Below are positions 12,124 through 20,965 of a stretch of 64,000 nt of DNA, in pieces. Source of the stretch: Panacagrimonas perspica (GTDB lineage Bacteria > Pseudomonadota > Gammaproteobacteria > Nevskiales > Nevskiaceae); contig NZ_SOBT01000008.1 of the NCBI RefSeq assembly GCF_004364935.1, forward strand, positions 62,001-126,000. The letters are read 5' to 3'. Position 1 is the first letter of the stretch, and the number at the start of each line of letters is the position of its first letter. Both the position numbers and the translations under genes were made by a program. The notes beneath the pieces were generated by a model. That model was not told the DNA's origin, did not search any database, and saw nothing but the letters and a program-made list of their open reading frames with translations.

Positions 12124-12939
12124 ATGTTGTCCCGCATCCGTGAAGACATCCGCAGCGTTTTCGCCCGCGACCCCGCGGCACGCAGCACGCTGGAAGTCCT
12201 GACCTGCTACCCCGGTCTGCACGCGGTCTGGGGCCATCGCGTGAGTCACTGGCTGTGGGTGCGGGGTTTCTGCTGGCTGGCGCGGCTGAACTCGCATTTC
12301 GCACGCTGGCTGACCGGCATCGAGATCCATCCGGGTGCGAAGATCGGGCATCGGCTGTTCATCGATCACGGCATGGGCGTCGTGATCGGCGAGACCGCCG
12401 AGATCGGCGACGACGTGACGCTCTATCACGGCGTGACCTTGGGCGGCGTGAGCTGGGACAAGGGCAAGCGTCACCCGACCTTGGCCAACAACGTCGTCGT
12501 CGGCGCCGGCGCCAAGATCCTCGGCCCGTTCACCGTCGGCGAGAACGCGCGTGTCGGCTCCAACTCGGTCGTGGTCAAGGAGGTGCCGCCGGGCGCCACC
12601 GTGGTCGGCATTCCGGCGCGCGTCGTGGCCAGCGAAACGCGTGAACCTTCGCCGGCGCTCAGTGCGGCGGCCAAGAAGCTGGGCTTCGACGCCTATGGCC
12701 TGACACGCGACATGACCGATCCGGTCGCCAACGCCTTCGCCGGCCTCGCCGAGCACATCGATCGTCTCGACGAGCGTCTCGTGCAGGTGTGCAAGGCGCT
12801 GCACGGGATGGACACGCGGCTGCCGGAGATGGAGCTGTCGCGTTACGAGCTGCCGGAGTTCTGCCGGGAAGGGAAAGTGCTCGATTCGCTTGCATCGGGT
12901 GAGTCGAGGCCGGAGTCGGTGGATACGCAGAAACCCTGA
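12124..12939 (+). CDS. cysE: Serine O-acetyltransferase
   Basis: The cytosolic enzyme that acetylates serine to O-acetylserine, the committed step of cysteine synthesis. The 271 residues have an N-terminal helical domain and a left-handed beta-helix of hexapeptide repeats: [36 protein letters not shown] and [14 protein letters not shown]. The catalytic His lies in FIDHG, and [11 protein letters not shown] is the conserved loop. The C-terminus runs about 70 residues past the beta-helix, longer than in short bacterial forms, and has no obvious feedback-inhibition signature that I can score. The neighbouring cysteine desulfurase, which consumes cysteine, lies 56 bp downstream, so synthesis and sulfur mobilisation are linked. 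Confidence 0.93.
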   Translation: MLSRIREDIRSVFARDPAARSTLEVLTCYPGLHAVWGHRVSHWLWVRGFCWLARLNSHFARWLTGIEIHPGAKIGHRLFIDHGMGVVIGETAEIGDDVTLYHGVTLGGVSWDKGKRHPTLANNVVVGAGAKILGPFTVGENARVGSNSVVVKEVPPGATVVGIPARVVASETREPSPALSAAAKKLGFDAYGLTRDMTDPVANAFAGLAEHIDRLDERLVQVCKALHGMDTRLPEMELSRYELPEFCREGKVLDSLASGESRPESVDTQKP

Positions 12940-12948
12940 CGTGCAGTC

Positions 12949-12983
12949 CCCTCTGTCCACGCAAACAACGCGTGGACAGAGGG
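12949..12983 (+). promoter_or_regulatory. Perfect 14-bp hairpin that hides the ribosome site of the cysteine desulfurase gene
   Basis: CCCTCTGTCCACGC (12949-12962) pairs perfectly with 12970-12983 across a 7-nt A-rich loop. No T-tract follows, so it is a poor terminator. Its 3' arm contains GAGGG, which with the next bases forms the only purine-rich ribosome site, 10 nt before the ATG at 12996. The fold would therefore mask translation initiation. Regulatory role is inference. Confidence 0.6.
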
Positions 12984-12995
12984 AGCAATAGCGAA

Positions 12996-14123
12996 ATGCC
13001 CACCTACCTCGACCACAACGCCACCACGCATCTCGATCCTCGCGTGCTGGAGGCCATGCTCCCGTACCTGTCGGGGCCGTCGGCGAATGCCTCGAGCCTG
13101 CACCGCTACGGTCGCATCGCGCGCGACGCGGTGGAGCAGGCGCGCGTGCAGGTGGCGCAATTGGTCGGGTGCGAGGCCAAGGAAGTGGTGTGGACCTCGG
13201 GCGGAACCGAGGCCAACAATCTCGCGCTGAAAGGTGCGACCGCGTCGGAGACGGCCTCGCGCGTGCTCTACGGCGCCACCGATCATCCGGCAGTGATGGA
13301 AGCGGCCGAATCGCTGGCGCAGGCGGGCTGGCGTGTCGAGGCAATCGCCGTCGACACCAACGGCGTGTTCGATTTCGCTGCGCTCGAAGCGCAGCTCGCA
13401 GACGGGCCGCTGCGTCTGGTGTCCGCGATGCGCGCGAACAATGAAACCGGCGTGATCCAGGACGTCGCCCGCGTGGCACAACTCGCGCATGCGAAAGGCG
13501 CGCTGATGCACGTCGACGCCGTGCAGGCGGTGGGCAAGATCGCGGTCGACATTCTCGAACTCGATGCCGATCTGCTGAGTCTCTCGGCGCACAAGATCTA
13601 CGGGCCGAAGGGTTCCGGCGCGCTGGTCGTACGTAGTCACGTGGACCTGCGGCCGATCCAGCACGGCGGCGCGCAGGAACGTGGACTGCGCGGCGGCACC
13701 GAGAACGTGGCCGCGATCGTCGGCTTCGGTGCCGCCGCCGAACTCGCACGACTCGAGCTGGAAGAGCGTGCCGCTCATGTGCAGGTTCTGCGTCAGCGCC
13801 TGGAAGCCGGCCTGCGCACGCGGCCCGACACGCTGATCTTCGGCGGGAACGCGCGCGAGCATCTGCCCAACACCCTGCAGTTCGCGATCGCCGGATGGGA
13901 TGGCGAAGCGCTGCTGATGGCGCTGGATCGCAAGGGCTTCGCGGTCTCGTCCGGCTCCGCTTGTGCCTCGGGCTCGGGTGAGCCCAGCCACGTGTTGCTG
14001 GCGATGGGCCACGATCGCGTCACCGCCAAGGGCGCGATCCGCGCGAGCTTCGGCAAGGACAACGTGCCCGGCGACGTCGACGGATTTCTCGCCGCGCTGT
14101 CGCAGATCGTCGCGAGCGCATGA
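12996..14123 (+). CDS. Cysteine desulfurase (NifS/IscS family)
   Basis: A PLP enzyme that removes sulfur from cysteine as an enzyme-bound persulfide for Fe-S clusters or thiolated cofactors. The start MPTYLDHNATT is the normal N-terminus; 375 residues is typical. Visible residues: WTSGGTEANN (68-76), D174 in MHVDAVQ, PLP lysine K200 in SAHKIYGPK, and the persulfide cysteine C323 in SSGSACASGSGEPSHVL. The SGSACxSGS loop places it in the IscS/NifS group, not SufS. No iscU, iscA or hscBA genes are adjacent, so it is probably a separate desulfurase (for example for tRNA thiolation), though it could be the general one. It overlaps arfB by 4 bp. Confidence 0.88.
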   Translation: MPTYLDHNATTHLDPRVLEAMLPYLSGPSANASSLHRYGRIARDAVEQARVQVAQLVGCEAKEVVWTSGGTEANNLALKGATASETASRVLYGATDHPAVMEAAESLAQAGWRVEAIAVDTNGVFDFAALEAQLADGPLRLVSAMRANNETGVIQDVARVAQLAHAKGALMHVDAVQAVGKIAVDILELDADLLSLSAHKIYGPKGSGALVVRSHVDLRPIQHGGAQERGLRGGTENVAAIVGFGAAAELARLELEERAAHVQVLRQRLEAGLRTRPDTLIFGGNAREHLPNTLQFAIAGWDGEALLMALDRKGFAVSSGSACASGSGEPSHVLLAMGHDRVTAKGAIRASFGKDNVPGDVDGFLAALSQIVASA

Positions 14124-14590
14124 GCCCCGACGACGTCATCGACGAGACGTTCGTCAGCGAACCCACCGAGGTGTTGCGCGTGACGCCGCGGCTCGCGGTG
14201 CCGCTCTGCGAGATCGAACTCGACGCCGTGCGCTCGCAGGGCGCCGGTGGCCAGAACGTCAACAAGACCGCCACCGCGATCCATCTGCGCTTCGACGTGC
14301 ATGCGTCCTCGCTGCCGGAGGACTGCAAGGCACGATTGCTCGCGCGTCGCGATCAGCGCCTGACGCGCGAAGGCTCGATCGTCATCAAGGCGCAGCAGCA
14401 TCGCAGCCAAGAACAGAATCGCGAAGCCGCGCTCGAACGCCTGCGCGAAATGATCGAGGCCGCGACGCACGTGCCACGCGTGCGCCGGCCGACGCGCGTG
14501 TCGAAGGCGGCAAAGAAGCGCCGCGTCGACGACAAGACGACGCGTGGCAAGACCAAGGCGCTGCGCAAGCCGGTGAGCGACCGCGAGTAA
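14120..14590 (+). CDS. arfB: Alternative ribosome-rescue factor, peptidyl-tRNA hydrolase ArfB
   Basis: ArfB (YaeJ) hydrolyses peptidyl-tRNA on ribosomes stalled at the end of truncated mRNA. The release-factor catalytic motif is present in SQGAGGQNVNKTATAIHLRF, with GGQ near residues 44-46. The C-terminal tail, rich in Lys and Arg (KAAKKRRVDDKTTRGKTK), is the part that enters the empty mRNA channel. At 156 residues it has about 15-20 more N-terminal residues than E. coli ArfB; a GTG at 14181 would give the shorter form, so the ATG overlapping the upstream stop may overextend the protein. A palindromic repeat starts 15 bp after the stop. Confidence 0.9.
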   Translation: MSPDDVIDETFVSEPTEVLRVTPRLAVPLCEIELDAVRSQGAGGQNVNKTATAIHLRFDVHASSLPEDCKARLLARRDQRLTREGSIVIKAQQHRSQEQNREAALERLREMIEAATHVPRVRRPTRVSKAAKKRRVDDKTTRGKTKALRKPVSDRE

Positions 14591-14604
14591 AGTCGTCGGT
14601 GGTT

Positions 14605-14673
14605 CGTAGCCCGGACGAAGTCCGGGATTCCCCTCGACTACGGAGCGCAACCCCGGACTTCGTCCGGGCTACG
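14605..14673. repeat. GTAG-headed palindromic repeat, copy 1
   Basis: Two perfect 22-bp arms, CGTAGCCCGGACGAAGTCCG plus GG (14605-14626) and its complement (14652-14673), with a 25-nt middle. The outer ends read GTAG inward from both sides. The right-hand GTAG also supplies the TAG stop of the minus-strand hydrolase gene. This looks like a REP/GTAG-type element similar in form to those of Stenotrophomonas. Confidence 0.85.
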
Positions 14674-15565
14674 GTTTGAGCGCGGCCCTGACAGCGGCCA
14701 GCAGCGCCGGCCATGCGGACGTGCCCGGCAGTGCAGGTTCGAAATGCCCCGCGCCGGCGATCTCCTCGACCGTCACGGTATCGCCGGCATCCTTCGCCGC
14801 GCCGGCATACGCGCGCACGGTGGCCAGCGGAACGATCGGATCTTCGACGCCCTGGATCAGCCATTGCGGCACGCCCAGCGGCAGCAGTTCGCGCGGCGAG
14901 GCTTGCTGGTAGCGTGCGAGCTGGCGTTCGGGAGATCCGCCCAGCAGTTCGCCGACGGCGGCGTTGCAGCCGCCCTGCGGTCGGGAATAGGCGATCAGAT
15001 CGGTGATCGCCGAAAGGCCGATGACACCGCGCAGCTTCAGCGGATTGGGCCGGTACGGCGCGCTGCCCGGCGCCAGTTGATCGCGCGCGGCCAGCCACAG
15101 CGCGAGCTGGCCGCCTGCCGAATGTCCGATGGCGACGACGCGATCCGTGTCCAGGTGATGCCGCGCCGCGAGCGCGCGAATCTGGTCGGTGGCGTTGGCG
15201 ATGTCGAGAAAGCTGCCGGGCCAGCCGCCGCCCGGATCGCCGAGGCGCCGGTACTCGATGTTCCACGTCGCCGCGCCGGTTTCGCGCGTCAGCGCATCGG
15301 CCAGGTGCGAGAAGTACTGGAGATCGAAGCTGCGATGCCAGCAACCGCCGTGGATCAACACCAGCACCGGATGCGGGCCCGGCCCCGGCGGCACACGCAG
15401 TTCACCGAACTGCTGCTGGGCGCCGCCATAGGTCACGCGCACGCCGGGCGCGGGCAGCGGCCGCGCCTGCACCTCCGACCAGGTCATCGGCGCAGCAGCG
15501 GGCTGCGCGAATGCGGACGCCATGCAGACGGCGAGCAGCGATGACACCAGGAGTCTTGCGATCAC
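14669..15565 (-). CDS. Secreted alpha/beta-hydrolase (esterase/lipase-like)
   Basis: The N-terminus after a GTG at 15565 is a signal peptide (VIARLLVSSLLAVCMASAFAQ), so the protein is exported. The catalytic domain has the oxyanion HGGCWHR motif, the nucleophile elbow GHSAGGQLALW with the catalytic serine, an acid in GVEDPIVPL and a histidine in AGAGHFEPAL. This order matches the BD-FAE/hormone-sensitive-lipase-like carboxylesterases. The substrate is unknown. An in-frame ATG further upstream (15694) would read through the divergent DUF1993 promoter and has no signal peptide at its start, so I prefer the GTG, with some doubt. The stop codon TAG lies in a palindromic repeat. Confidence 0.78.
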   Translation of the reverse strand: MIARLLVSSLLAVCMASAFAQPAAAPMTWSEVQARPLPAPGVRVTYGGAQQQFGELRVPPGPGPHPVLVLIHGGCWHRSFDLQYFSHLADALTRETGAATWNIEYRRLGDPGGGWPGSFLDIANATDQIRALAARHHLDTDRVVAIGHSAGGQLALWLAARDQLAPGSAPYRPNPLKLRGVIGLSAITDLIAYSRPQGGCNAAVGELLGGSPERQLARYQQASPRELLPLGVPQWLIQGVEDPIVPLATVRAYAGAAKDAGDTVTVEEIAGAGHFEPALPGTSAWPALLAAVRAALKP

Positions 15566-15680
15566 GCGAGGGAAGCAGGGAGGGCCAAGCCAGGCCCGAG
15601 ACTGACACGCGCTGCCGGCGACGTCATGCACGGAGCGTAGAATCGGCCGCCCCGATCCCTCGTTCCGACAGGAGCTGCAG

Positions 15681-16187
15681 ATGTCACTCGGCATGTATCA
15701 ATCCTCGATTCCCGCGCTGGTCCGTGCTCTGGGCAATCTGCGCCAGATTCTCGCCAAGGCGGCGTCGCACTGCGAAGCCAAGAAAATCGATCCGGCTGTG
15801 CTGATCGGCTTCCGGCTGTTCCCGGACATGTTGCCGCTGGCGTCGCAGGTGCGCATCGCCGGCGACATGGCGAAGGGTTCGGCGGCGCGCCTGGGCGGTC
15901 TCGAAGTGCCCAAGTTCGAAGACAACGAGACGACGTTCGCCGAACTCGATGCACGCATCGACAAGACGCTCGCCTTCCTCGCCACCGTCACGCCGGCGCA
16001 GATCGACGGCAGCGAGAAGCGCACCGTCACGATCAAGACGCCGCGAGGCGATCTGAACTTCGAAGGCCAGAGCTATCTGCAGTTCTTCCTGCTGCCCAAC
16101 GTGTATTTCCACTGCACGACGGCCTACAACATCCTGCGCCACAACGGCGTCGAGATCGGCAAGATGGATTTCATCGGCGCGCCCTGA
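15681..16187 (+). CDS. DUF1993 family protein
   Basis: A 168-residue protein with the DUF1993 pattern: an N-terminal MSLGMYQSSIPALVRALGNL, then AAKIDPAVLIGFRLFPDM-like text, and a C-terminal LQFFLLPNVYFHCTTAYNIL helix with a conserved His. The fold is probably a DinB-like four-helix bundle, which in other members holds a metal or a small ligand. No enzymatic role is established. A GGAG ribosome site sits 8 nt before the ATG, and TAGAAT near 15638 may be its -10 box. It is divergent from the secreted hydrolase and has its own promoter region. Confidence 0.82.
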   Translation: MSLGMYQSSIPALVRALGNLRQILAKAASHCEAKKIDPAVLIGFRLFPDMLPLASQVRIAGDMAKGSAARLGGLEVPKFEDNETTFAELDARIDKTLAFLATVTPAQIDGSEKRTVTIKTPRGDLNFEGQSYLQFFLLPNVYFHCTTAYNILRHNGVEIGKMDFIGAP

Positions 16188-16244
16188 TCGCCGCCGAGGC
16201 GACTTCCGCCAGATCCTGACCCGCGTTCCGATCCAACCGATTCG

Positions 16245-17243
16245 ATGCCGATGAAAATTCCGCTTTCCGTTCTCGACCTCGCGCCGGTTCCCGACGGCAC
16301 GCCGCCCTCGTTCGCAGCACGTCGTGTGGTCGATCTCGCGCGCCTCGCCGAGAAGCTCGGTTTCGAGCGTTACTGGTTCGCCGAGCATCACAGCATGCCG
16401 ATGGTGGCCAGCAGCGCACCCGAGATTCTGATCGGGCACGTGGCGTCGGCCACCGAACGCATCCGCGTCGGATCCGGCGGCATCATGCTGCCCAACCATG
16501 CGCCGCTGCGGATCGCGGAGGCTTTCCACACGCTCGCGGCGCTGCATCCGGGTCGCATCGACATGGGCATCGGTCGCGCGCCGGGTTCGGAAGCCGGATC
16601 GAGCCGCGCGCTGCGCGCCTTCAACGGCGAGCAGTTCTCGCCGCTGATGTCGGAGCTGCTGTTCCTGTCGCAGGCGCGCTTCTCGGCCGGCCACCCGCTG
16701 GCCAAGGTTCGCGTGATGCCCGACGACGTGCGCCTGCCGCCGGTGTGGATCCTCGGCTCCAGCGGCGCGAGCGCCGGTGCGGCCGGCGCATCGGGGTTCG
16801 GCTACGCCTTCGCGAGCCACTTCAGCCCCGAGCCGCCGGAGCCGGCGATCGAGGCGTATCGCGATGCGTTCCAGCCCTCCGATCTGTTTCCGAAGCCGCA
16901 CGCCGTGCTGGCCGTGGCGGCCATCTGCGCGCCCACCGAGGCCGAGGCCCAGCGCCTCGCGTTGACGATGGAACTCGTCTGGCTGCGGATGGCGCGCGGC
17001 GAGCACGCGGCGCTGCCCAGTCCCGAGGAAGCCGAGGCCTATCCGTGGAGCGAGTCGGAGCGTCTGCAGGTGCAGCGCATGCGCGGCCCGAGCTTCGTCG
17101 GCACGCCTGCCCAGGTATGCGCGGAGCTCTCCGACCTGCAGATGCGCAGCAAGGCGGACGAGCTGATGATCGTCACCAACGTCTGGAATCACGAAGCCCG
17201 GCTGCGCTCGTACGAGCTGATCGCCGAGGCGTTCGCGGACTGA
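16245..17243 (+). CDS. LLM-class flavin-dependent monooxygenase, YhbW-like
   Basis: A luciferase-like TIM-barrel protein of 332 residues. The N-terminus [12 protein letters not shown], the segment [10 protein letters not shown] near residue 45, [17 protein letters not shown] around 80, and [12 protein letters not shown] near 105 closely follow E. coli YhbW. Such proteins use reduced FMN and oxygen, but the natural substrate of YhbW is not known. The ATG at 16245 and a second ATG 6 bp later are both possible. It is separated from DUF1993 by 57 bp and may share its transcript. Confidence 0.88.
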   Translation: MPMKIPLSVLDLAPVPDGTPPSFAARRVVDLARLAEKLGFERYWFAEHHSMPMVASSAPEILIGHVASATERIRVGSGGIMLPNHAPLRIAEAFHTLAALHPGRIDMGIGRAPGSEAGSSRALRAFNGEQFSPLMSELLFLSQARFSAGHPLAKVRVMPDDVRLPPVWILGSSGASAGAAGASGFGYAFASHFSPEPPEPAIEAYRDAFQPSDLFPKPHAVLAVAAICAPTEAEAQRLALTMELVWLRMARGEHAALPSPEEAEAYPWSESERLQVQRMRGPSFVGTPAQVCAELSDLQMRSKADELMIVTNVWNHEARLRSYELIAEAFAD

Positions 17244-17382
17244 TCGCGGGAATACGATTTGCTGAGGCGCGTCGCAGGGCGGGTGTCGCAATAGGGCGCG
17301 TACCCGCATAGACGCCCTTACGATGAGTCTGTTTTCCTCGAAAGGGCGTACACACGGCCTCGCCCGGAAGGAAAACGTGGAC

Positions 17383-18888
17383 ATGAACCCTGTGCTGCTG
17401 CGGTTGGCGCTGGCCTTGCTGTTGCCCGTTGCAATCTCCGGGTGTTCGACGATGTCCATGGGCTCTCGTCCCGAGACACCCGACGGCGACAAGTGCCTGA
17501 AGCTGTACGAGCAGGTCGATGCGCGCATCGATTCCGCGGGCGTGGGCGACGCGAGCTATCACCGCATTCCCGGCTTCCCCTATCTGCGCAGCGACCGCTA
17601 CTCCGCGTCGTTCGCGCAGCAGATCCCGACGATGGACGCGTTCTGGGAATGGGTGGGCTATCTGCGCGCCAACGAGGACGAGTCGCGCGAGGTCGAGCTG
17701 CGCAACCTCAAGATGACCAAGGAGGAGTCCGCCTCGCTGCTGCTCGACATGCGCGCCTGCGGCGGCTGGCTGCGGAGCTGGGAACTCGAGGACGCGGATT
17801 TCCGCGACAAGCTCGTCAACGCAGCCGCGGTTCCCGACGACTATTCCACCGCGCAACGCGTCGCCGGCCTGTATCCGCTGGCGGTGCCTTTCCTGAAGCG
17901 CTCCATTGAAAAGGAACGCGAGGCGACCAGGTCCGCGTTCGCCGCGAAGCTCGAAGATCCCGCGCAGCCTTCCGGCATGATCCTGTGGAAGCCGCAGGCC
18001 AACCCGGAGGCCGAGTACGAGGCCGGCACCATCGATCTGCGCAACAAGCCGCGCGACCTGCTGGGTCGTATCGGCCTGTTGTGGTCGGAGGTGGTGCACA
18101 TCGCCTACACGCACGCGCCAGAGATGTGGATCGAAACCGTCGGCGATTACGACAAGGTCGGCGCGCCGGTTCACACCGCCAACGGGCCGGACGTCGATGT
18201 GCACAAGCCCACCGTGTACTACCTGCCGGGACTGACGCGCTTCGGCGGCAAGAGCCTGCTGCAGATGAGCTACTTCATCTGGTTCTCGGAGCGGCTGCCG
18301 CAACAGAAGAGCGATGGCCGGGCGGGCACGATGGACGGCCTGATCTGGCGTGTGACGTTCGACGAGCAAGGCCGGCCGTTGATGCACGACAGCGTTCGCG
18401 TCACCGGCGACGATCATTTCGGATTCGTGGCGCAGCCGGTGCTGCAAGCGCGCGACGATGCGTTGCCGTCCGTGATGTTCCCGCAGAAGCAGATACCTGC
18501 GGGCGAGATGGCGGTGCGGCTCAGGACAGGAACGCATGCGGTCGTTCGTCTGGTTCCCGCGGACGAGGCGAAGGCGAGCAAGCAGGCCTCGTACGATCTC
18601 AGGCCTTACGACGAGCTGCTGAATCTGCCGGATCCTGCAGGCGGTACCCGCAGCCTGTTCGATGTCGCCGGCTTCGTGCCGGGCACCGAGCGCAGCGAGC
18701 GGTTCTGGATCTGGTCGAGCGGCGTGCGCAACGCGGGTGCCCTGCGGCAGTGGGGACACCATGCGACGACCACCGTCGGCCGCGCGCATTTCGATGATCC
18801 CTTCTTGCTCGAGCAGCTGTTCGTGGTTCCGCCCGGCGCGCCGGCGCCGGTGACCGGCGTCGTCAAGGGCGGCGTGCTCGCGCCGTAG
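17383..18888 (+). CDS. Large predicted lipoprotein of unknown function
   Basis: From the ATG at 17383 the protein opens with a lipoprotein signal: a hydrophobic core LALALLLPVAISGC with the lipobox cysteine at about residue 20, followed by Ser/Thr, which favours outer-membrane sorting. The mature part (about 480 residues) has no domain I recognise. It is Trp- and His-containing with segments such as WEWVGYLRANEDESRE, HIAYTHAPEMWIE, MSYFIWFSERLP, DGLIWRVTFDEQGRPLMHD and RVTGDDHFGF. Several of these look like conserved active-site or ligand loops. A frame extending to 17323 is not preferred because it would bury the signal peptide. Function unknown. Confidence 0.75.
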   Translation: MNPVLLRLALALLLPVAISGCSTMSMGSRPETPDGDKCLKLYEQVDARIDSAGVGDASYHRIPGFPYLRSDRYSASFAQQIPTMDAFWEWVGYLRANEDESREVELRNLKMTKEESASLLLDMRACGGWLRSWELEDADFRDKLVNAAAVPDDYSTAQRVAGLYPLAVPFLKRSIEKEREATRSAFAAKLEDPAQPSGMILWKPQANPEAEYEAGTIDLRNKPRDLLGRIGLLWSEVVHIAYTHAPEMWIETVGDYDKVGAPVHTANGPDVDVHKPTVYYLPGLTRFGGKSLLQMSYFIWFSERLPQQKSDGRAGTMDGLIWRVTFDEQGRPLMHDSVRVTGDDHFGFVAQPVLQARDDALPSVMFPQKQIPAGEMAVRLRTGTHAVVRLVPADEAKASKQASYDLRPYDELLNLPDPAGGTRSLFDVAGFVPGTERSERFWIWSSGVRNAGALRQWGHHATTTVGRAHFDDPFLLEQLFVVPPGAPAPVTGVVKGGVLAP

Positions 18889-18900
18889 CGATCTCGCGAC

Positions 18901-18927
18901 GAACCCCGGCGCGTCGCGCCGGGGTTC
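18901..18927. terminator. Strong hairpin between convergent genes
   Basis: A nearly perfect 27-bp palindrome (GAACCCCGGCGCG and its complement) lies between two genes that point at each other. There is no T-tract on either strand, so it may stall or protect transcripts and not act as a classic terminator. Confidence 0.5.
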
Positions 18928-18930
18928 CAT

Positions 18931-19200
18931 TTACTGGGGTTCGGTCAGCGGCGCGGCAGAAGACGGATCGGAATGAGCGGCGACGCGATACGCGAGACTC
19001 GCGCCGGCGATCGACAGCGCGATCAGCAGGATCGGCCCCATCACGATCAGCACCGGCATCACGCGCCGCATCCGCGTGTTCATCGAACCGGGACCGACGG
19101 GGACGCGGCGGGAAATGACCCAGGCCACGGCGAGCGTGATCAGGATCGCCACCACCATGCCGGCCATCGTACCCAGGGACACCAGCGCCCAGGTCTGCAT
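18931..19200 (-). CDS. Small two-helix membrane protein of unknown function
   Basis: An 89-residue protein with two membrane helices (about residues 5-29 and 47-71), joined by a short basic loop RRVPVGPGSMNTRMRRV that should be cytoplasmic, and a polar tail. It lies 28 bp downstream of selO on the same strand, so it is probably co-transcribed with it. No family is recognised, and nothing ties it to selO function. Confidence 0.6.
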   Translation of the reverse strand: MQTWALVSLGTMAGMVVAILITLAVAWVISRRVPVGPGSMNTRMRRVMPVLIVMGPILLIALSIAGASLAYRVAAHSDPSSAAPLTEPQ

Positions 19201-19228
19201 CGCAGCGCCTCGATCGCTCTGGTGCCGG

Positions 19229-20713
19229 CTACGACGAGCAGCTCACGCTGATCGCGCGCGCCCACTCCGGCGGCTGCGCGGCGTAGGACTCGAATTCCGG
19301 CTGTTCGTCGAACGGCCGTGACAGCAACTGGAACAGGCGATCGACTTCCGTGTCGATGCCGTGCTCGGACTGCTCGATGGCGGCCTGCAGCAGGTGATTG
19401 CGCAGCACGTACTTCGGATTCACGCGGTTCATGCGAACGGCGCGCGCAGCGTCGTCGGTGCTCTCGGCCTGCAGCCGGGCGCGATAGCTCGAAAGCCAGG
19501 CGTCGAACGCGGCCACGTCGGTGATCTCGTCGCGGATCGCGGGCGCCGCGTCGCTCGTCGTGGACACCTGGGCCAGGCCGCGGAAGCAGCGCGTGAAGTC
19601 GTTGCTGCCGCGATCCAGGATGTTCAGGAACAGATTGACGAGATCGCGGTCGCCCTCGCGCACCTCCTGGAACCCCAGCTTCGCGCACCAGCCGCCGAGC
19701 ACGGCATCGGCATAGGCCGCCGGATAGCGGCCGAGAATGCCCTGCGCGATCTCCACCGCCTGCTCGGGCTGCTCGTGCAGCAGCGGCAACGTGGCCTGCA
19801 GCAGTTTCGAGCTGTTCCAGTAACCGATGCGCGGCTGCTGCTCGTACGCGTAGCGCCCGGCTTCGTCGGAGTGGTTGCAGATGTGTCCGCTGGCGAATCC
19901 GTCGAGGAATCCGAACGGGCCGTAGTCGATCGTCAGCCCCAGCGCCGACATGTTGTCGGTGTTCATCACGCCGTGGCAGAAGCCCACGTTCTGCCACTGC
20001 GCGGTCAGTCGCGCCGTGCGCTCCACGACTTCGGTGAGCCAGGCGGCGTACTTGTTGGGGAAGTCCGCGAACTGCGGGAAGTGATCGCGGATCAGATGAT
20101 CCGCCAGCGGCGCAAGCATCTCGTTGCGCTGCTGGTAGTAGAAGAATTCGAAGTGCCCGAAGCGCACGAAACTCGGCGCGATGCGGCACACGATGGCCGC
20201 ACCTTCGATCTCTTCACGTCGCACCGGATCGGGCGAGGCGCTCAGGCTGAGCGCGCGCGTCGTCGGAATGCCCAGTGCGTGCATCGCCTCCGAGCACAGG
20301 TATTCGCGAATGCTCGAACGCAGCACGGCGCGGCCGTCGGCAAAGCGCGAATACGGCGTATGGCCCGCGCCCTTGAGCTGGACCTCGAACAGTTCGCCGC
20401 CGGCGTTTCTCACCTGGCCGAGCAGCATCGCGCGGCCATCGCCGAGCTGCGGCACGAACGTTCCGAACTGATGCCCCGCGTAGACGGTGGCGATCGGCGT
20501 CGTGTCCGGGCGCGTCGCGTTGCCGGACAGCATCGCCAGCAGGTCGGCGTCGCCCGCCGACGAAGCGGGCAGGCCGAGTTGCGCCGCGAGCGGAGCGTTG
20601 AAATGCACCATGCGCGGTGCGGACAGCGGCTCGGGCGCGACGCGCGAAAAATAGGCGTCCGGCAGCTTCGAAAAATGATCGACCCAGTCGAGGCCCAGCA
20701 GGGGATTGCTCAT
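19229..20713 (-). CDS. selO: Protein adenylyltransferase SelO (YdiU)
   Basis: A pseudokinase-fold enzyme of 494 residues that transfers AMP from ATP to Ser, Thr or Tyr of target proteins, linked to oxidative stress. Typical blocks are VYAGHQFGTFVPQLGDGRA, the LKGAGHTPYSR lysine region, REYLCSEAMHALGIPTTRAL, the GVMNTDNMS magnesium/catalytic loop and the TIDYGPFGF motif with the DYG metal aspartate. The C-terminus ends in SCSS, keeping the conserved redox cysteine that replaces selenocysteine in bacterial forms. I choose the ATG at 20713 (MSNPLLGLDW) over a GTG nine codons upstream because it fits the family N-terminus. Confidence 0.93.
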   Translation of the reverse strand: MSNPLLGLDWVDHFSKLPDAYFSRVAPEPLSAPRMVHFNAPLAAQLGLPASSAGDADLLAMLSGNATRPDTTPIATVYAGHQFGTFVPQLGDGRAMLLGQVRNAGGELFEVQLKGAGHTPYSRFADGRAVLRSSIREYLCSEAMHALGIPTTRALSLSASPDPVRREEIEGAAIVCRIAPSFVRFGHFEFFYYQQRNEMLAPLADHLIRDHFPQFADFPNKYAAWLTEVVERTARLTAQWQNVGFCHGVMNTDNMSALGLTIDYGPFGFLDGFASGHICNHSDEAGRYAYEQQPRIGYWNSSKLLQATLPLLHEQPEQAVEIAQGILGRYPAAYADAVLGGWCAKLGFQEVREGDRDLVNLFLNILDRGSNDFTRCFRGLAQVSTTSDAAPAIRDEITDVAAFDAWLSSYRARLQAESTDDAARAVRMNRVNPKYVLRNHLLQAAIEQSEHGIDTEVDRLFQLLSRPFDEQPEFESYAAQPPEWARAISVSCSS

Positions 20714-20779
20714 GCCCGCATTCTGCGCCAGCGTCGCCACCTGCGATACGATTTCGCCATTCCGATCCAGGTGCGTCGC

Positions 20780-20965
20780 ATGACTCTGAACAAGCTTTCG
20801 CTGTGGGGGATCCTTGTCCTGATCGCGGACATCTACGCGATCATCAGCATCGTCGGCAGCCGGTCCGAGCCGCTGAAGAAGGCGCTGTGGATCGTGCTGA
20901 TCCTGCTGCTGCCGGTCGTCGGATTCGTGATCTGGTACCTGCTCGGGCCCAAGACCCAGAAGTAG
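20780..20965 (+). CDS. PLDc_N-type small membrane protein
   Basis: A 61-residue protein of two hydrophobic helices (residues 8-27 and 34-54) separated by GSRSEPLKKALW. The pattern W.L.LIADIYAI then KKALWIVLILLLPVVGFVIWYLLGP matches the PLDc_N domain, normally found at the N-terminus of cardiolipin synthases and also as stand-alone small proteins. Function is unknown. It is divergent from selO. Its stop codon TAG is the first GTAG of a palindromic repeat. Confidence 0.75.
   Translation: MTLNKLSLWGILVLIADIYAIISIVGSRSEPLKKALWIVLILLLPVVGFVIWYLLGPKTQK

Noticed and set aside
12949-12983. Hairpin after cysE as an intrinsic terminator
   Set aside because: No T-tract follows on the plus strand and it overlaps the ribosome site of the next gene, so translational control is the better reading.
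15565-15694. Long N-terminus of the alpha/beta hydrolase from an ATG at 15694
   Set aside because: It would place about 43 unrelated residues before the signal peptide and cross the divergent DUF1993 promoter.
19229-19240. Possible selenocysteine in SelO
   Set aside because: The conserved C-terminal position is a normal cysteine codon, not TGA, and no SECIS-like element is near.
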